A DNA stretch of 52,772 nt from Archaeoglobus sp. UBA230 (GTDB lineage Archaea > Halobacteriota > Archaeoglobi > Archaeoglobales > Archaeoglobaceae), in the NCBI GenBank assembly GCA_002507545.1, contig DAVR01000020.1:1-52772 (forward strand), given 5' to 3'. The notes beneath the pieces were generated by a model. That model saw only the letters and a list, made by a program, of their open reading frames with translations, ran no database searches and had not been told where the DNA came from. Shown piece by piece: positions 8,885 through 17,741 of the stretch. Every line of letters starts with the position of its first letter. The first letter of the stretch is position 1. Both the position numbers and the translations under genes were made by a program.

Positions 8885-10866
8885 GCTGGCTGATAATAAC
8901 TGAAAAGGACAATACAGCAAGAAGAATTGCCTCAATTCTTTTTAAAGATGTTAAGATTCTGAAGAAGGGAAGAATCAGCTACTACCACTCTCCATCGAAT
9001 AATGCTTACGTTGTCGGGCTTAAAGGACACATTGTAGAGCTTGATTTTCCGAAAGAGTTTAATAACTGGGCGAAAACACCTCTTGAGAAACTTTTAGAGG
9101 TTGAACTCGTTAAGAAGGTTAAGGAGAAAGGAATAACGTCGCTTTTGAAGACTCTTGCCAAAGATGCCGATAGGGTTACTGTAGCAACGGATTATGACAG
9201 GGAAGGAGAACTAATCGGTGTTGAAGCCCTTGAGATTGTGAAGGGCGTAAATCCGAAGGTTAAAGTGGATAGGGTGAAATACAGTGCTGTTACGGAGCAG
9301 GAGATAAAGGCAGCTTTTTCCAAACCCGAAAAGGTGGACTTTAATCTGGCAAACGCTGCTTTAGCGAGGCAGAAAATTGACCTGATATGGGGTGCAACCC
9401 TCACAAGGCTTATTTCGGTGCATTCGGGCAAAATGGGAAAGGAGTTTCTAAGTGTGGGGAGAGTTCAGACCCCAACACTCAGGTTGATAGTAGATAGGGA
9501 GACAGAGATTCAGAAGTTCAGGCCTGAGAAGTATTACGAAATCTTTGCCGAATTTGAGAAATTTACGGCAAAGCATCCAAAAAAATACAGCAGTAAAGAG
9601 GAGGCAGAGAAAGTATTTTCGAAAATAGGAGAGACTGCTATAGTTGTGACTTTCAGTAGAAGTGAGGTTGCTGAGGCAAAGCCCACACCCTTCAACACAA
9701 CTGAATTTCTGAGAGAAGCATCGAGGTTCATGTCACCATACAGGGCAATGGCAATCGCCGAAACCCTCTACATGAATGGTTACATCAGCTATCCGAGAAC
9801 CGATAACACAGTTTACCCTAACACTCTTAATCTCGTTGGAATAACGAAATCGCTGGCGAACTTGTTTCCAAAGGAAGTGGAAATTGTGCTGTCGCAAAAG
9901 AGAATTACACCGTCGCGCGGGAGGAGAGAGACGAAGGATCACCCGCCTATCTACCCAACGGGAGTTGCAAGCAGGGATGAGCTTTCAAGGGATGAGTGGA
10001 GGATTTATGAGCTCGTTGTCAGACGCTTCCTTGCAACTCTTGCTCCAAAGGCTCTGTGGGATGTCAGGAAAGCTGAGCTTGAGAGTAATGGTGTGAGACT
10101 TGTTGCAAATGGCAGAACCCTCATCGAGCCGGGATGGAGGGCGATATACGTTTACTCAAGGGCTGAAGAGAGTGAGATTCCAATTCTGAAGAAGGGCGAC
10201 AATCTCAGGATAATTAAAAAGAGACTTGAGGAGAAGGAAACCAAACCACCAGCCCGCTACTCTCCCCCCTCTCTTATAAAAATGATGGAAAAGCTAAATC
10301 TCGGCACAAAGTCAACAAGGCATGAGATAATCCAGAAACTCATTAGCAGGAGGTATATTCATGGCAACCCCTTCAGACCGAGTGAGACAGCTTTTTCCGT
10401 AATAAATGTCCTTAAAAAGGAAGCTGAGACAATAACACTGCCTGAAATGACAGCAAAACTCGAGGAAGAAATGGACATGATTGCTGAAGGTAAAAAGGAA
10501 GAAATGGAGGTTGTTGAGAATTCAAAAAAGATGCTCATGAAGATTCTGAGGACGATAGATTACAGTAAACTGAGCAAAGAATTGAAAGAAGGGATTAAAA
10601 AAGACCAAGTTCTTGGCAGGTGTCCAGAATGTAAAGGAGAACTTGTTTTAAGAAAGTCTAAGGCGAAAAAGAGGTTTATCGGCTGCAGCAACTTTCCTGA
10701 TTGCACCTTCACACTCCCACTACCGCAGAACGGAACTCTGTATGTCACGTCCAAACTTTGCAAGGAACATGGGATCAAAGAGGTCAAGATCAGGACGAAA
10801 AAAGGATACTGGAACCTTGGCTGCCCTTACTGCAACTATCTCAAGTGGAGGGAGGAGGATAAGTAA
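8881..10866 (+). CDS. topA: DNA topoisomerase type IA
   Basis: Type IA topoisomerases relax negative supercoils through a 5'-phosphotyrosine intermediate. In this 661-residue protein the TOPRIM domain is N-terminal (glutamate in ITEKDN near residue 8, DYDRE at 105-109), and the catalytic tyrosine is Tyr304 in GYISYPRTDN. The C-terminus holds Cys-rich zinc ribbons, first CPEC with GCSNFPDC, then CKEH with CPYC, as in archaeal topoisomerase I/III enzymes. I chose the ATG at 8881, which overlaps the KH gene stop, over the GTG six bases earlier. It ends convergently with a small regulator gene one base away. Confidence 0.93.
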   Translation: MSWLIITEKDNTARRIASILFKDVKILKKGRISYYHSPSNNAYVVGLKGHIVELDFPKEFNNWAKTPLEKLLEVELVKKVKEKGITSLLKTLAKDADRVTVATDYDREGELIGVEALEIVKGVNPKVKVDRVKYSAVTEQEIKAAFSKPEKVDFNLANAALARQKIDLIWGATLTRLISVHSGKMGKEFLSVGRVQTPTLRLIVDRETEIQKFRPEKYYEIFAEFEKFTAKHPKKYSSKEEAEKVFSKIGETAIVVTFSRSEVAEAKPTPFNTTEFLREASRFMSPYRAMAIAETLYMNGYISYPRTDNTVYPNTLNLVGITKSLANLFPKEVEIVLSQKRITPSRGRRETKDHPPIYPTGVASRDELSRDEWRIYELVVRRFLATLAPKALWDVRKAELESNGVRLVANGRTLIEPGWRAIYVYSRAEESEIPILKKGDNLRIIKKRLEEKETKPPARYSPPSLIKMMEKLNLGTKSTRHEIIQKLISRRYIHGNPFRPSETAFSVINVLKKEAETITLPEMTAKLEEEMDMIAEGKKEEMEVVENSKKMLMKILRTIDYSKLSKELKEGIKKDQVLGRCPECKGELVLRKSKAKKRFIGCSNFPDCTFTLPLPQNGTLYVTSKLCKEHGIKEVKIRTKKGYWNLGCPYCNYLKWREEDK

Positions 10867-10867
10867 A

Positions 10868-11125
10868 CTAAAGACCGCACACGATTTTTGTTCCAGACTC
10901 TGTTAGTCTGTAACTTCTCTTATCCTTCACAACAAAACCAAACTCCAGCAACAGATTGAGATGTCTGTCGAGAATATTGGGGTTTAACTTCGTATCAACC
11001 ATGAGTTGGGTAAATCTTTTTGGTCCATCTTCGAGACTGCAAAGTATGACCCCTATTCCCTCTTTATTAGTGATCTTTGGGATGCTCCCTATGGACACGT
11101 TGCCATCTTTGGCAATCTCTGTCAC
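10868..11125 (-). CDS. Small winged-helix regulator (HxlR-like), copy 1
   Basis: The 85-residue protein is a winged-helix domain and little else: a recognition region around QLMVDTKLNPNILDRHLNLL and a wing near KDKRSYRLTESG. It is clearly paralogous to the gene at 11243-11557, sharing PKRF(T/S)QLM, LNP(N/S)ILDRHL and YRLTE. Starting at the GTG ending at 11125 puts the start about 25 bases from TTTAAAAAA on the minus strand, which suggests a leaderless transcript. Its target cannot be read from the sequence; it converges on topA. Confidence 0.75.
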   Translation of the reverse strand: MTEIAKDGNVSIGSIPKITNKEGIGVILCSLEDGPKRFTQLMVDTKLNPNILDRHLNLLLEFGFVVKDKRSYRLTESGTKIVCGL

Positions 11126-11242
11126 ATTGTTCTGTTTACTTCAGATTTTTTAAATTTATCTATTTCTGAGTATCTTATATTAAATAGTGATATTTGGGTA
11201 AAGTTAATAATCAAAACTGGAACTTCGGTTGCTCTTACTGTG

Positions 11243-11557
11243 TCAACTTATCTTTTCTTTAAACAAGCTTAGTAAGTCCTCAATCATTGTAACAACCTTG
11301 TCTCCTATTTCTGTAAGTCTGTATAGGCCATCCTCTTTTGTTATAAGATCGAGTTGTATCAGTGCCTTGAGATGTCTGTCAAGAATGCTTGGGTTAAGCT
11401 GAGTGTCGAACATTAGCTGGGAAAATCTCTTTGGACTCCTCTCCAAGCTGTAGAGTATATCACTTACTCCCTTCCTCGCAATAACCTTGAGTACGTCTTT
11501 TAGATTGAAAGCAAGTTCTTCCCCGACTCTGTCCTTGGCTTCTATCATTTTCGGCAC
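11243..11557 (-). CDS. Small winged-helix regulator (HxlR-like), copy 2
   Basis: At about 104 residues this is a longer paralogue of the preceding regulator, with an extra N-terminal helix and a C-terminal helix that could serve dimerisation. The winged helix spans about residues 20-90 ([20 protein letters not shown], then [11 protein letters not shown]). I prefer the GTG at 11557 because a TATA-like TTTAAGAAT lies about 27 bases upstream; an ATG at 11548 behind GGTG is also possible. The two paralogues stand in tandem with separate promoters, which points to local duplication and divergence. Confidence 0.72.
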   Translation of the reverse strand: MPKMIEAKDRVGEELAFNLKDVLKVIARKGVSDILYSLERSPKRFSQLMFDTQLNPSILDRHLKALIQLDLITKEDGLYRLTEIGDKVVTMIEDLLSLFKEKIS

Positions 11558-11675
11558 CAAAAGGATGTTTGTTCAGTTAATTCTTAAATTTATCTTTGGA
11601 ATTAAAAATTATATCAAAGAAATTACATTTATGTTAGTGGGCAAAGTCCTTATACCTTTGCACCAAATTGTATTT

Positions 11676-11903
11676 ATGAAAGCAGGCTCAATAGCCTCAA
11701 ATCCCAACAAGCTAAGGATAATGAATTTGCTTGTTAAGAAAGAACTCAATGTTGATAGGATAGTCAAGTCAACAAGACTACCACCAAACCTCATTAAAGG
11801 CTTAATCGAGGAACTCCTCAAAGAGGGTTTTATTGAAGAGAAGGAGGGATTTTACTTTGCGACAGATGAAGGCAAAAAAGCTCTGAAGACTTTGAAAGTG
11901 TGA
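11676..11903 (+). CDS. Winged-helix protein leading the radical SAM cluster
   Basis: The 75-residue protein is a single winged helix ([20 protein letters not shown], then a helix with [17 protein letters not shown] and a YFATDEG wing). A TATA-like CTTATACC about 25 bases upstream fits a leaderless start at the ATG at 11676; extending upstream adds sequence that looks noncoding. It ends one base before the radical SAM gene and probably heads that cluster, so it may be its regulator. The sequence is not close to the two minus-strand regulators next door. Confidence 0.7.
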   Translation: MKAGSIASNPNKLRIMNLLVKKELNVDRIVKSTRLPPNLIKGLIEELLKEGFIEEKEGFYFATDEGKKALKTLKV

Positions 11904-11904
11904 A

Positions 11905-13047
11905 ATGCTGAGAGAAGCAGAAACTAAGGATGAGAAAATTTTCATTCTTCGGAATATCGTTGAGGTAAGAATTCCCAAAAAAGTGTATTCCAAGCTGGAG
12001 AAAAAGTATTCAAAGGAATACATCATCTCTTATTGTGACGCAAAGAGGGTTTTGAACAGAGTTACAGGGAGAGAACTCGTTTTTGTAACAAGAGAAAGTG
12101 GTATTCCGCTAATCGGACACTCCGCCTTTGGAATCATTGACAGGGGGACTAATTTACTGCAGGTAAGAACCATCACCGGCTGCAACCTGAACTGCATCTT
12201 CTGCAGTGTGGATGAAGGTAAGAAGAGCAAAACAAGGAGAACTGACTACATCGTTGAGCCGGATTACATGCTTCAGGAACTTGAGAAAGTTGTCGAGTTC
12301 AAAGGAGAGGGGGTTGAGGTACACCTTGATGGGCAGGGTGAACCACTGCTTTATCCGTATTTTGAATATTTTGTGGAGAGAGTGAGCAGGATCAAGGGAG
12401 TGGATGTGATATCTGTTCAGAGTAACGGCACATTGCTAAATGAGGAGAAGATAGCAGCGATTGAGGACCACGTCACAAGGGTAAACTTATCAATGAGCTC
12501 TCTTGAGAGTAAAATTGCGAAAACTCTGCATGGGCCATACAACGTTGAGAGAGTTAAGGAGGTGGCTGAGATGATTGCAAACAGCAAAATGGATTTGCTC
12601 ATAGCTCCAGTCTGGGTTCCGGGTTACAATGACAAAGAGATACCGAAGATAATTGAGTTTGCACTGGAAATCGGTGCTGGCAAGAAGTATCCGCCACTTG
12701 GCATTCAGAAGTACATCCCATACAGGTTTGGAAGAAAGGCAGGGAAAAGCATGTCATTCAGGGAATTTTACAAGAGGCTTGCTGAGTATGAGAAAGAATA
12801 CGGGGTTAAGCTCATTTTAAAACCTGAGGACTTCGGGATGGAAAAGAGGCCAAAGTTGGGCTGCCCCTTCAAAAAAGGAGAGGTTGTGAGGGCGAGAATT
12901 GTGGCTGAGGGAAGACTTTCTGGAGAAAAGCTGTGTGTGGTTAGAGGGAGGAGCGTGGCAGTAATGACGGAGAAGAAAGTGGGAGATGTTGTAGAATTTG
13001 AGGTCGTGAGGACTAAGGACGGCATAGTGGTGGGGGTGGAGAGGTGA
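11905..13047 (+). CDS. Radical SAM protein with TRAM-like C-terminus (COG2100-like)
   Basis: The 380-residue protein has the radical SAM cluster motif at Cys93, Cys97 and Cys100 (CNLNCIFC) after an unusually long N-terminal extension of about 90 residues. A barrel motif with GQGEP follows (VHLDGQGEPLLYPY). The last 60 residues form a small beta-barrel resembling TRAM/OB RNA-binding domains (KKGEVVRARIVAEGRLSGEK, VGDVVEFEVV). Such proteins often modify RNA or translation factors, but the substrate of this family is not known to me. Its stop overlaps the GTG start of the PurH-like gene. Confidence 0.8.
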   Translation: MLREAETKDEKIFILRNIVEVRIPKKVYSKLEKKYSKEYIISYCDAKRVLNRVTGRELVFVTRESGIPLIGHSAFGIIDRGTNLLQVRTITGCNLNCIFCSVDEGKKSKTRRTDYIVEPDYMLQELEKVVEFKGEGVEVHLDGQGEPLLYPYFEYFVERVSRIKGVDVISVQSNGTLLNEEKIAAIEDHVTRVNLSMSSLESKIAKTLHGPYNVERVKEVAEMIANSKMDLLIAPVWVPGYNDKEIPKIIEFALEIGAGKKYPPLGIQKYIPYRFGRKAGKSMSFREFYKRLAEYEKEYGVKLILKPEDFGMEKRPKLGCPFKKGEVVRARIVAEGRLSGEKLCVVRGRSVAVMTEKKVGDVVEFEVVRTKDGIVVGVER

Positions 13048-13523
13048 AGGTTCTAATCTCATCAAGTGTGAAGGAGGGACTGGAGGAACTGGTGAAGGAG
13101 CTTGTGGAGTTGGGGTTCGAGATTCTTGCCACTGAGGGAACGGCGAAATATCTGGCGGAGAAGGGAGTTAAAGTTACACGTCTCTCTCAAATCACGGGGA
13201 TTGAGGAGAACCGAGAACTCAAAACCATACACCCAGAGATATACAGGATGATATTTTCAGGGAAAATAAAGGCTGTTGTTGTAATCCCCTACCAGTTCGA
13301 GAAGAATCCCTGTAAGGAGAACATTGACATAGGAGGCATCTCACTGCTAAGAGCTGCAGCAAAGGCAGGAGTGCTGGCAGCCTACGATGTTGAAGGCTTT
13401 AGAGAACTTATTGAGGTGCTGAAAGGTGATATTGATTGGAAGGAAAATGCAGCAAGAGTTTTCGGATTTACAGCAGAATACGACAGGAAGATTGCGGAGT
13501 GGTTTGAGAATGAAGCACCTTGA
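13044..13523 (+). CDS. purH: Stand-alone IMP cyclohydrolase domain, PurH-like
   Basis: The 159 residues align by eye with the N-terminal half of bacterial PurH: ILATEGTAKYLAEKGVKVT, then LKTIHPEIY, ENIDIGGISLLRAAAKA, and FTAEYDRKIAEWF. That half carries IMP cyclohydrolase activity, closing FAICAR to IMP at the end of purine synthesis. The AICAR formyltransferase half is absent, as expected in archaea that use another protein for that step. GTG start overlapping the radical SAM stop (GTGA). A methylglyoxal-synthase-like fold is shared by both families, but the ENIDIGG motif favours PurH. Confidence 0.82.
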   Translation: MKVLISSSVKEGLEELVKELVELGFEILATEGTAKYLAEKGVKVTRLSQITGIEENRELKTIHPEIYRMIFSGKIKAVVVIPYQFEKNPCKENIDIGGISLLRAAAKAGVLAAYDVEGFRELIEVLKGDIDWKENAARVFGFTAEYDRKIAEWFENEAP

Positions 13524-14043
13524 GTTCAAAAAAAAGTATGCCGATTTACTTTTGAGTGGAGAAAAAAGGGTTACAATAAGGAACTGGACCAATTTAAAAG
13601 AAGGAGATGAAGCTTACGTTCACTGTGGTGGGAAAATAATTGGAAAGGCAAGGATAAAGGCTGTAGAGCGGAAGAAGATTTCTGAACTATCTGATGAAGA
13701 GGCGAGGCTCGACGGTTTTAAAAATAAAGAAGAAATGCTGGAAGAACTTGAGAAAATGGGTTATGGGGATGAGGTTTACGTTATTCGCTTCGATTTTGAG
13801 CCTGTTAAATTTATAAACCCTCACAACATGTACTATGGCAATGCTGATTTGGTGGAGATAGCCAAGAAGAGCTTGAAACATCTCGATCTTGATGAGAGAG
13901 ATAAAGAGGTGCTTGCAACATTTTTGAAGTATGGGAGCATTAGAAGAGCTGCAAGAAGGCTTGGAGGAAGCAGGAAAAGGGGTGAGATAAGGAAAGTTTT
14001 GAGGAAGTGCTATTCTAATCTCGTAAGGCTTGGTTTAATTTAG
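13510..14043 (+). CDS. ASCH-domain protein with C-terminal helical region
   Basis: I start this at the ATG at 13510, inside the purH end, giving 177 residues. Residues 1-105 form an ASCH (PUA-like) domain: LEFKKKYADLLLSGEKRVTI, then EGDEAYVHCGGKIIGKARI and the closing DEVYVIRF strand. Such domains bind RNA or act on nucleosides. The C-terminal 70 residues are helical and basic, with a segment like a helix-turn-helix (KYGSIRRAARRLGGSRKRGEI), so nucleic-acid binding is likely. It ends the four-gene cluster that begins with the small winged-helix protein. Confidence 0.78.
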   Translation: MKHLEFKKKYADLLLSGEKRVTIRNWTNLKEGDEAYVHCGGKIIGKARIKAVERKKISELSDEEARLDGFKNKEEMLEELEKMGYGDEVYVIRFDFEPVKFINPHNMYYGNADLVEIAKKSLKHLDLDERDKEVLATFLKYGSIRRAARRLGGSRKRGEIRKVLRKCYSNLVRLGLI

Positions 14044-14137
14044 CTAAATTATTGTTTTTATTATTTATATATCACTCGCCAAACATCAACAAGCTATTTG
14101 CCAAAAAACTAATATTTAAAGACGATAAAATCGGACC

Positions 14138-15247
14138 ATGAGGCTGGACGATCTTAGAGTTCATACTCTTGCAGTTCCGCTTCGTGAGCCTATTCAGTTT
14201 TCGTGGGAACCCTTTCCACGCCCTGTTTATGTCTTCAGTATTGTTGAGGTGGAGAGTGGGGGATACAAGGGCTATTCGGCAATTGAGTTTGGTACAGCTT
14301 ACAAGCACTTCCTTGAAACTACAGTCAGGCTGACAATTCAGGGTTTGGACATGGAAATTGAAAAAGTAGACATTCGGTTACTTGAGATCGGTAGCTGGGC
14401 GATACAAAGGCTTGGCGCTCTTGAAGTTGCAATCTGGGATTTGATGGCAAAAAGAGAAGGCTTACCACTATACAGACTTCTCGGAGGGGCGAGAAAGAAG
14501 GTTAAGGTCTATGCGAGCACTGGCAGACTACTCAATCCAAAAGAAACGCTGAAGCTTGTTGAAAGGTATGCAGAGATTGGAATTGATGTTGTGAAGCTGA
14601 GGTTTAGGAGGGCAAGGGTCAAGGACGATCTTGAAGTGCTGAAAGCCGTTGTTAAGGAATTTCCGGATATAAAGCTTGCAATTGACGCAAATCAGGCATG
14701 GAGTTACACTCCACCATACTGGAGCAGGAAAACCGCTCTGAAGGTTGCGAGGGAACTTGAAAAATATGATGTGTTATGGCTTGAGGAACCGCTCTGGAAG
14801 GATGACGTTGAGGGTTACAGATGGCTTAGAGAGAACACCACAGTTGAAATATCTGGCGGGGAACTCGAACATGGCTTGCAAAGGTTCAGGATGCTGATTG
14901 AAGGCGGTGCCTTTGACATTGTGCAGGCAGATGCCGTTTATTCGAACGGAATCAGTGAGTGTAGAAAAGTTGCAGCAGTTGCGGAAGCTTTCAATCTGAA
15001 GTTTATGCCCCATGCTTGGGACCCAGGTTTGGGATGGCTCGCAAATTTACATCTTGCTGCCTCACTACCCGAGAAACTCTGCCCCTACATCGAGACCCCC
15101 CTCGACCCGCTGTGGTGGGATGAAGTGATGTTTGGAGTGCTGGATGACAGCGTTGAAATTGAGAAGGGCTACGTAAAGCTTCCTGAGAGGGGCGGACTCG
15201 GACTTGAGCCAGATGATGAAAAATTGAAAAAGTTCAGAATAGCTTGA
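14138..15247 (+). CDS. Enolase-superfamily enzyme (mandelate racemase/muconate lactonizing type)
   Basis: The 369-residue protein has the N-terminal capping domain and C-terminal barrel of this superfamily, which abstracts a proton next to a carboxylate with a bound divalent metal. Visible active-site elements are a base-bearing K-x-R (VVKLRF), metal ligands Asp in AIDANQAW, Glu in WLEEPLW and Glu in SGGELEHG, and a C-terminal His in MPHAWDPG. K-x-R in place of the common K-x-K, with a His opposite, makes a sugar-acid dehydratase or racemase plausible, but the substrate is unknown. It stands alone behind a TATA-like TTATTTATATA near 14060, convergent with cdc48. Confidence 0.8.
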   Translation: MRLDDLRVHTLAVPLREPIQFSWEPFPRPVYVFSIVEVESGGYKGYSAIEFGTAYKHFLETTVRLTIQGLDMEIEKVDIRLLEIGSWAIQRLGALEVAIWDLMAKREGLPLYRLLGGARKKVKVYASTGRLLNPKETLKLVERYAEIGIDVVKLRFRRARVKDDLEVLKAVVKEFPDIKLAIDANQAWSYTPPYWSRKTALKVARELEKYDVLWLEEPLWKDDVEGYRWLRENTTVEISGGELEHGLQRFRMLIEGGAFDIVQADAVYSNGISECRKVAAVAEAFNLKFMPHAWDPGLGWLANLHLAASLPEKLCPYIETPLDPLWWDEVMFGVLDDSVEIEKGYVKLPERGGLGLEPDDEKLKKFRIA

Positions 15248-15261
15248 AATTACGTAACCGA

Positions 15262-17691
15262 TCAGCCGTAGCCAACGAAGGGCTTTGTTGCGACCTGCAT
15301 CCTTTCCGTCCTCATCCTCTCCTCGAATCTCTCGTAGAAGTTGATCATCGTCTCGTTAACGCTCGGCTTAACTTTCTTCAGAGCTTCAAGGAAATGTCTC
15401 ATTTCTACTTTTTCTGCATTTATGTTTTCTCTAATCGCCAGCATCACAGCCTCCCTGCATATCGCCTCTATATCTGCCCCAACGTAACCCTCGGTCAGGT
15501 CAGCAAGTTCTTCAAGGTCAACATCGTCTGAGAGTGGTGTGTCCTTGGTGTGGATTCTGAATATTGCCAGCCTGCTCCTCTTGTCTGGCGGCCTGACGTA
15601 AACGAGTCTGTCAAATCTACCTGGCCTGAGCAACGCTGGGTCGAGTATATCCGGTCTATTCGTCGCACCTATAACAACGACACCATGCAACTCCTCAAGT
15701 CCGTCCATTTCCGTTAGCAACTGGTTTAATACCCTCTCTACTGCTCTGCTCCCCTCATCAATCCCTCTTAACTGTGCGATGGCATCAATCTCGTCAAAGA
15801 AGATTATACATGGGGCAACCTGTCTCGCCTTTCTGAATATCTTTCTTACAGCCTTCTCACTCTCTCCGAGCCATTTGCTCAGAATCTGCCCACCTTTAAT
15901 GCTTATAAAATTCGCCTCGCTCTCATTCGCCACAGCCTTGGCTATCAATGTCTTTCCAGTTCCGGGTGGACCGAAAAGCAACACACCCTTCGGAGGTTTG
16001 ATTCCAAACTTCTTGAACTTCTCTGGGAACTTAAGAGGCCATTCTACCGCCTCGATAATCTCCCTCTTAACGTCTTCAAGTCCTCCCACATCATCCCATG
16101 TAACCTTCGGAATCTCCACAAACACCTCTCTCATAGCTGATGGTTCAATCTCTCGCAGAGCATCCATGAAGTCATCCCAAGTCACTTTTATTGACTCAAG
16201 AAGCTCCAGCGGTATCTCGTCTTCGTTGAGGTCTATCTGTGGCAAGTATCTCCGCAAGGCTTTCATTGCAGCTTCTTTACAGAGCGCTTCAATGTCTGCA
16301 CCGACAAATCCATGGGTCTGATCCGCAAGACTGCGAAGCATAGACCTTGTTATTTCAACTTCGAGCTCATTTAGGACTTCTGGTGGTAGCAGATTTTTGG
16401 CTGCAGCTCTAACTTCTTCATCGTCTTCATAGTTCTTAACCTCATCATATAAGAAGTCGAGAATCTTAAGTGTTTCAGCATCCTCTATGTTTCTCTTGCA
16501 TCTTTCAATGGCTTCAAGAACGAACTCTCTGCTATATTTTGGCTCCAAAGGCATATTCCTTGTGTGTATCTGGAAAATTTCGTATCTCCCCTCTCTGTCT
16601 GGCACTCCAATCTCAATTTCTCTGTCAAATCTCCCTGGTCTCCTTAGCGCAGGATCAACGGCGTCAATTCTGTTGGTTGCTCCAATGACAATCACCTGCC
16701 CTCTCTCCTCAAGTCCATCCATCAAAGTCAAAAGCTGCGCAACAACCCTCCTTTCGACTTCTCCGGTGACGTCTTCTCTCTTGGGGGCAATCGAGTCAAT
16801 TTCGTCAATGAATATAATTGACGGCGAATTTTCCTTTGCCTCCTCGAATATCTCCCTTAACCTCTGCTCTGACTCTCCATAGAACTTGCTCATTATCTCC
16901 GGTCCGTTGATCGTGTAGAAGCTCGCACCGATCTCATTCGCCACAGCCTTGGCTATCAATGTCTTTCCAGTTCCGGGTGGACCGAAAAGCAACACACCCT
17001 TCGGAGGTTCAATTCCAAGCCTCTGGAACAGTTCTGGATACCTCAGCGGAAGCTCAATAACTTCTCTGACCTTCTGAAGCTCGTCCTTCAGCCCACCAAC
17101 ATCCTCGTAAGTCACACCAGCCTTTCCGAATCTTTCAAACCCCTTTGCTGGTCTATCCCTGTAAACGACCTTTGTTGTTTCATCAATGACAACGGGCCCC
17201 TTAGGCTCTGTTTTAACCGCCACAAACACGACCGCCTGATTCTGCTGGTTGTATCTTCCAAATCCTGAAAGGGCTGGAGCGCCAACGAGAGGGACAAGGT
17301 CCCCTTCGACAACAGGTCTCTTTAAGAACTGGTGCTTCAGGTATTCGCCAATATCCACTCCGTAGATTCTAAGGTCCATCTTCTTGAGAGGGGCGAGAAT
17401 GACAGTCTTGGCTGATTGATACTCGACCTTCCTTACTTTCACGACGTCTCCAACTCCAACTCCAGAGTTCTCTCTGATAAAGCGGTCAATCCTTATTATG
17501 TTCTTGCCCCAGTCCCTCTTGGGAGCCCTCCAAACCTTGGCAACAGTCTTTCTAGCCCCCTCTATCTCTATTATGTCTCCGGGTGATATCTGAAGCTTTA
17601 ACATTGTGTCAGGATCGAGGCGAGCAATCCCCCTACCCGAATCGCTCGGGTATGCCTGATTAACTTTAAGCGTGATTTCCATACTCATCAC
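15262..17691 (-). CDS. cdc48: CDC48/VCP-type AAA+ ATPase with extended D1
   Basis: This 809-residue unfoldase has the double-psi-barrel N domain (1-185) and two AAA+ modules with Walker A GPPGTGKT at 237-244 and 574-581 and DEID Walker B motifs. CDC48 pulls proteins apart for degradation or remodelling, with the proteasome in archaea. It is longer than the usual 730-740 residues because about 65 extra residues (roughly 386-452, an acidic helical segment with [15 protein letters not shown]) interrupt the D1 lid region before [17 protein letters not shown]. The C-terminal KPFVGYG differs from the HbYX tail used to dock on the 20S proteasome. It diverges from larC over about 50 bases. Confidence 0.93.
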   Translation of the reverse strand: MMSMEITLKVNQAYPSDSGRGIARLDPDTMLKLQISPGDIIEIEGARKTVAKVWRAPKRDWGKNIIRIDRFIRENSGVGVGDVVKVRKVEYQSAKTVILAPLKKMDLRIYGVDIGEYLKHQFLKRPVVEGDLVPLVGAPALSGFGRYNQQNQAVVFVAVKTEPKGPVVIDETTKVVYRDRPAKGFERFGKAGVTYEDVGGLKDELQKVREVIELPLRYPELFQRLGIEPPKGVLLFGPPGTGKTLIAKAVANEIGASFYTINGPEIMSKFYGESEQRLREIFEEAKENSPSIIFIDEIDSIAPKREDVTGEVERRVVAQLLTLMDGLEERGQVIVIGATNRIDAVDPALRRPGRFDREIEIGVPDREGRYEIFQIHTRNMPLEPKYSREFVLEAIERCKRNIEDAETLKILDFLYDEVKNYEDDEEVRAAAKNLLPPEVLNELEVEITRSMLRSLADQTHGFVGADIEALCKEAAMKALRRYLPQIDLNEDEIPLELLESIKVTWDDFMDALREIEPSAMREVFVEIPKVTWDDVGGLEDVKREIIEAVEWPLKFPEKFKKFGIKPPKGVLLFGPPGTGKTLIAKAVANESEANFISIKGGQILSKWLGESEKAVRKIFRKARQVAPCIIFFDEIDAIAQLRGIDEGSRAVERVLNQLLTEMDGLEELHGVVVIGATNRPDILDPALLRPGRFDRLVYVRPPDKRSRLAIFRIHTKDTPLSDDVDLEELADLTEGYVGADIEAICREAVMLAIRENINAEKVEMRHFLEALKKVKPSVNETMINFYERFEERMRTERMQVATKPFVGYG

Positions 17692-17741
17692 CTACCTAAA
17701 CAGTTTTTATTTTAGAGATAAAAAAGACTTGTGGTGATGTG

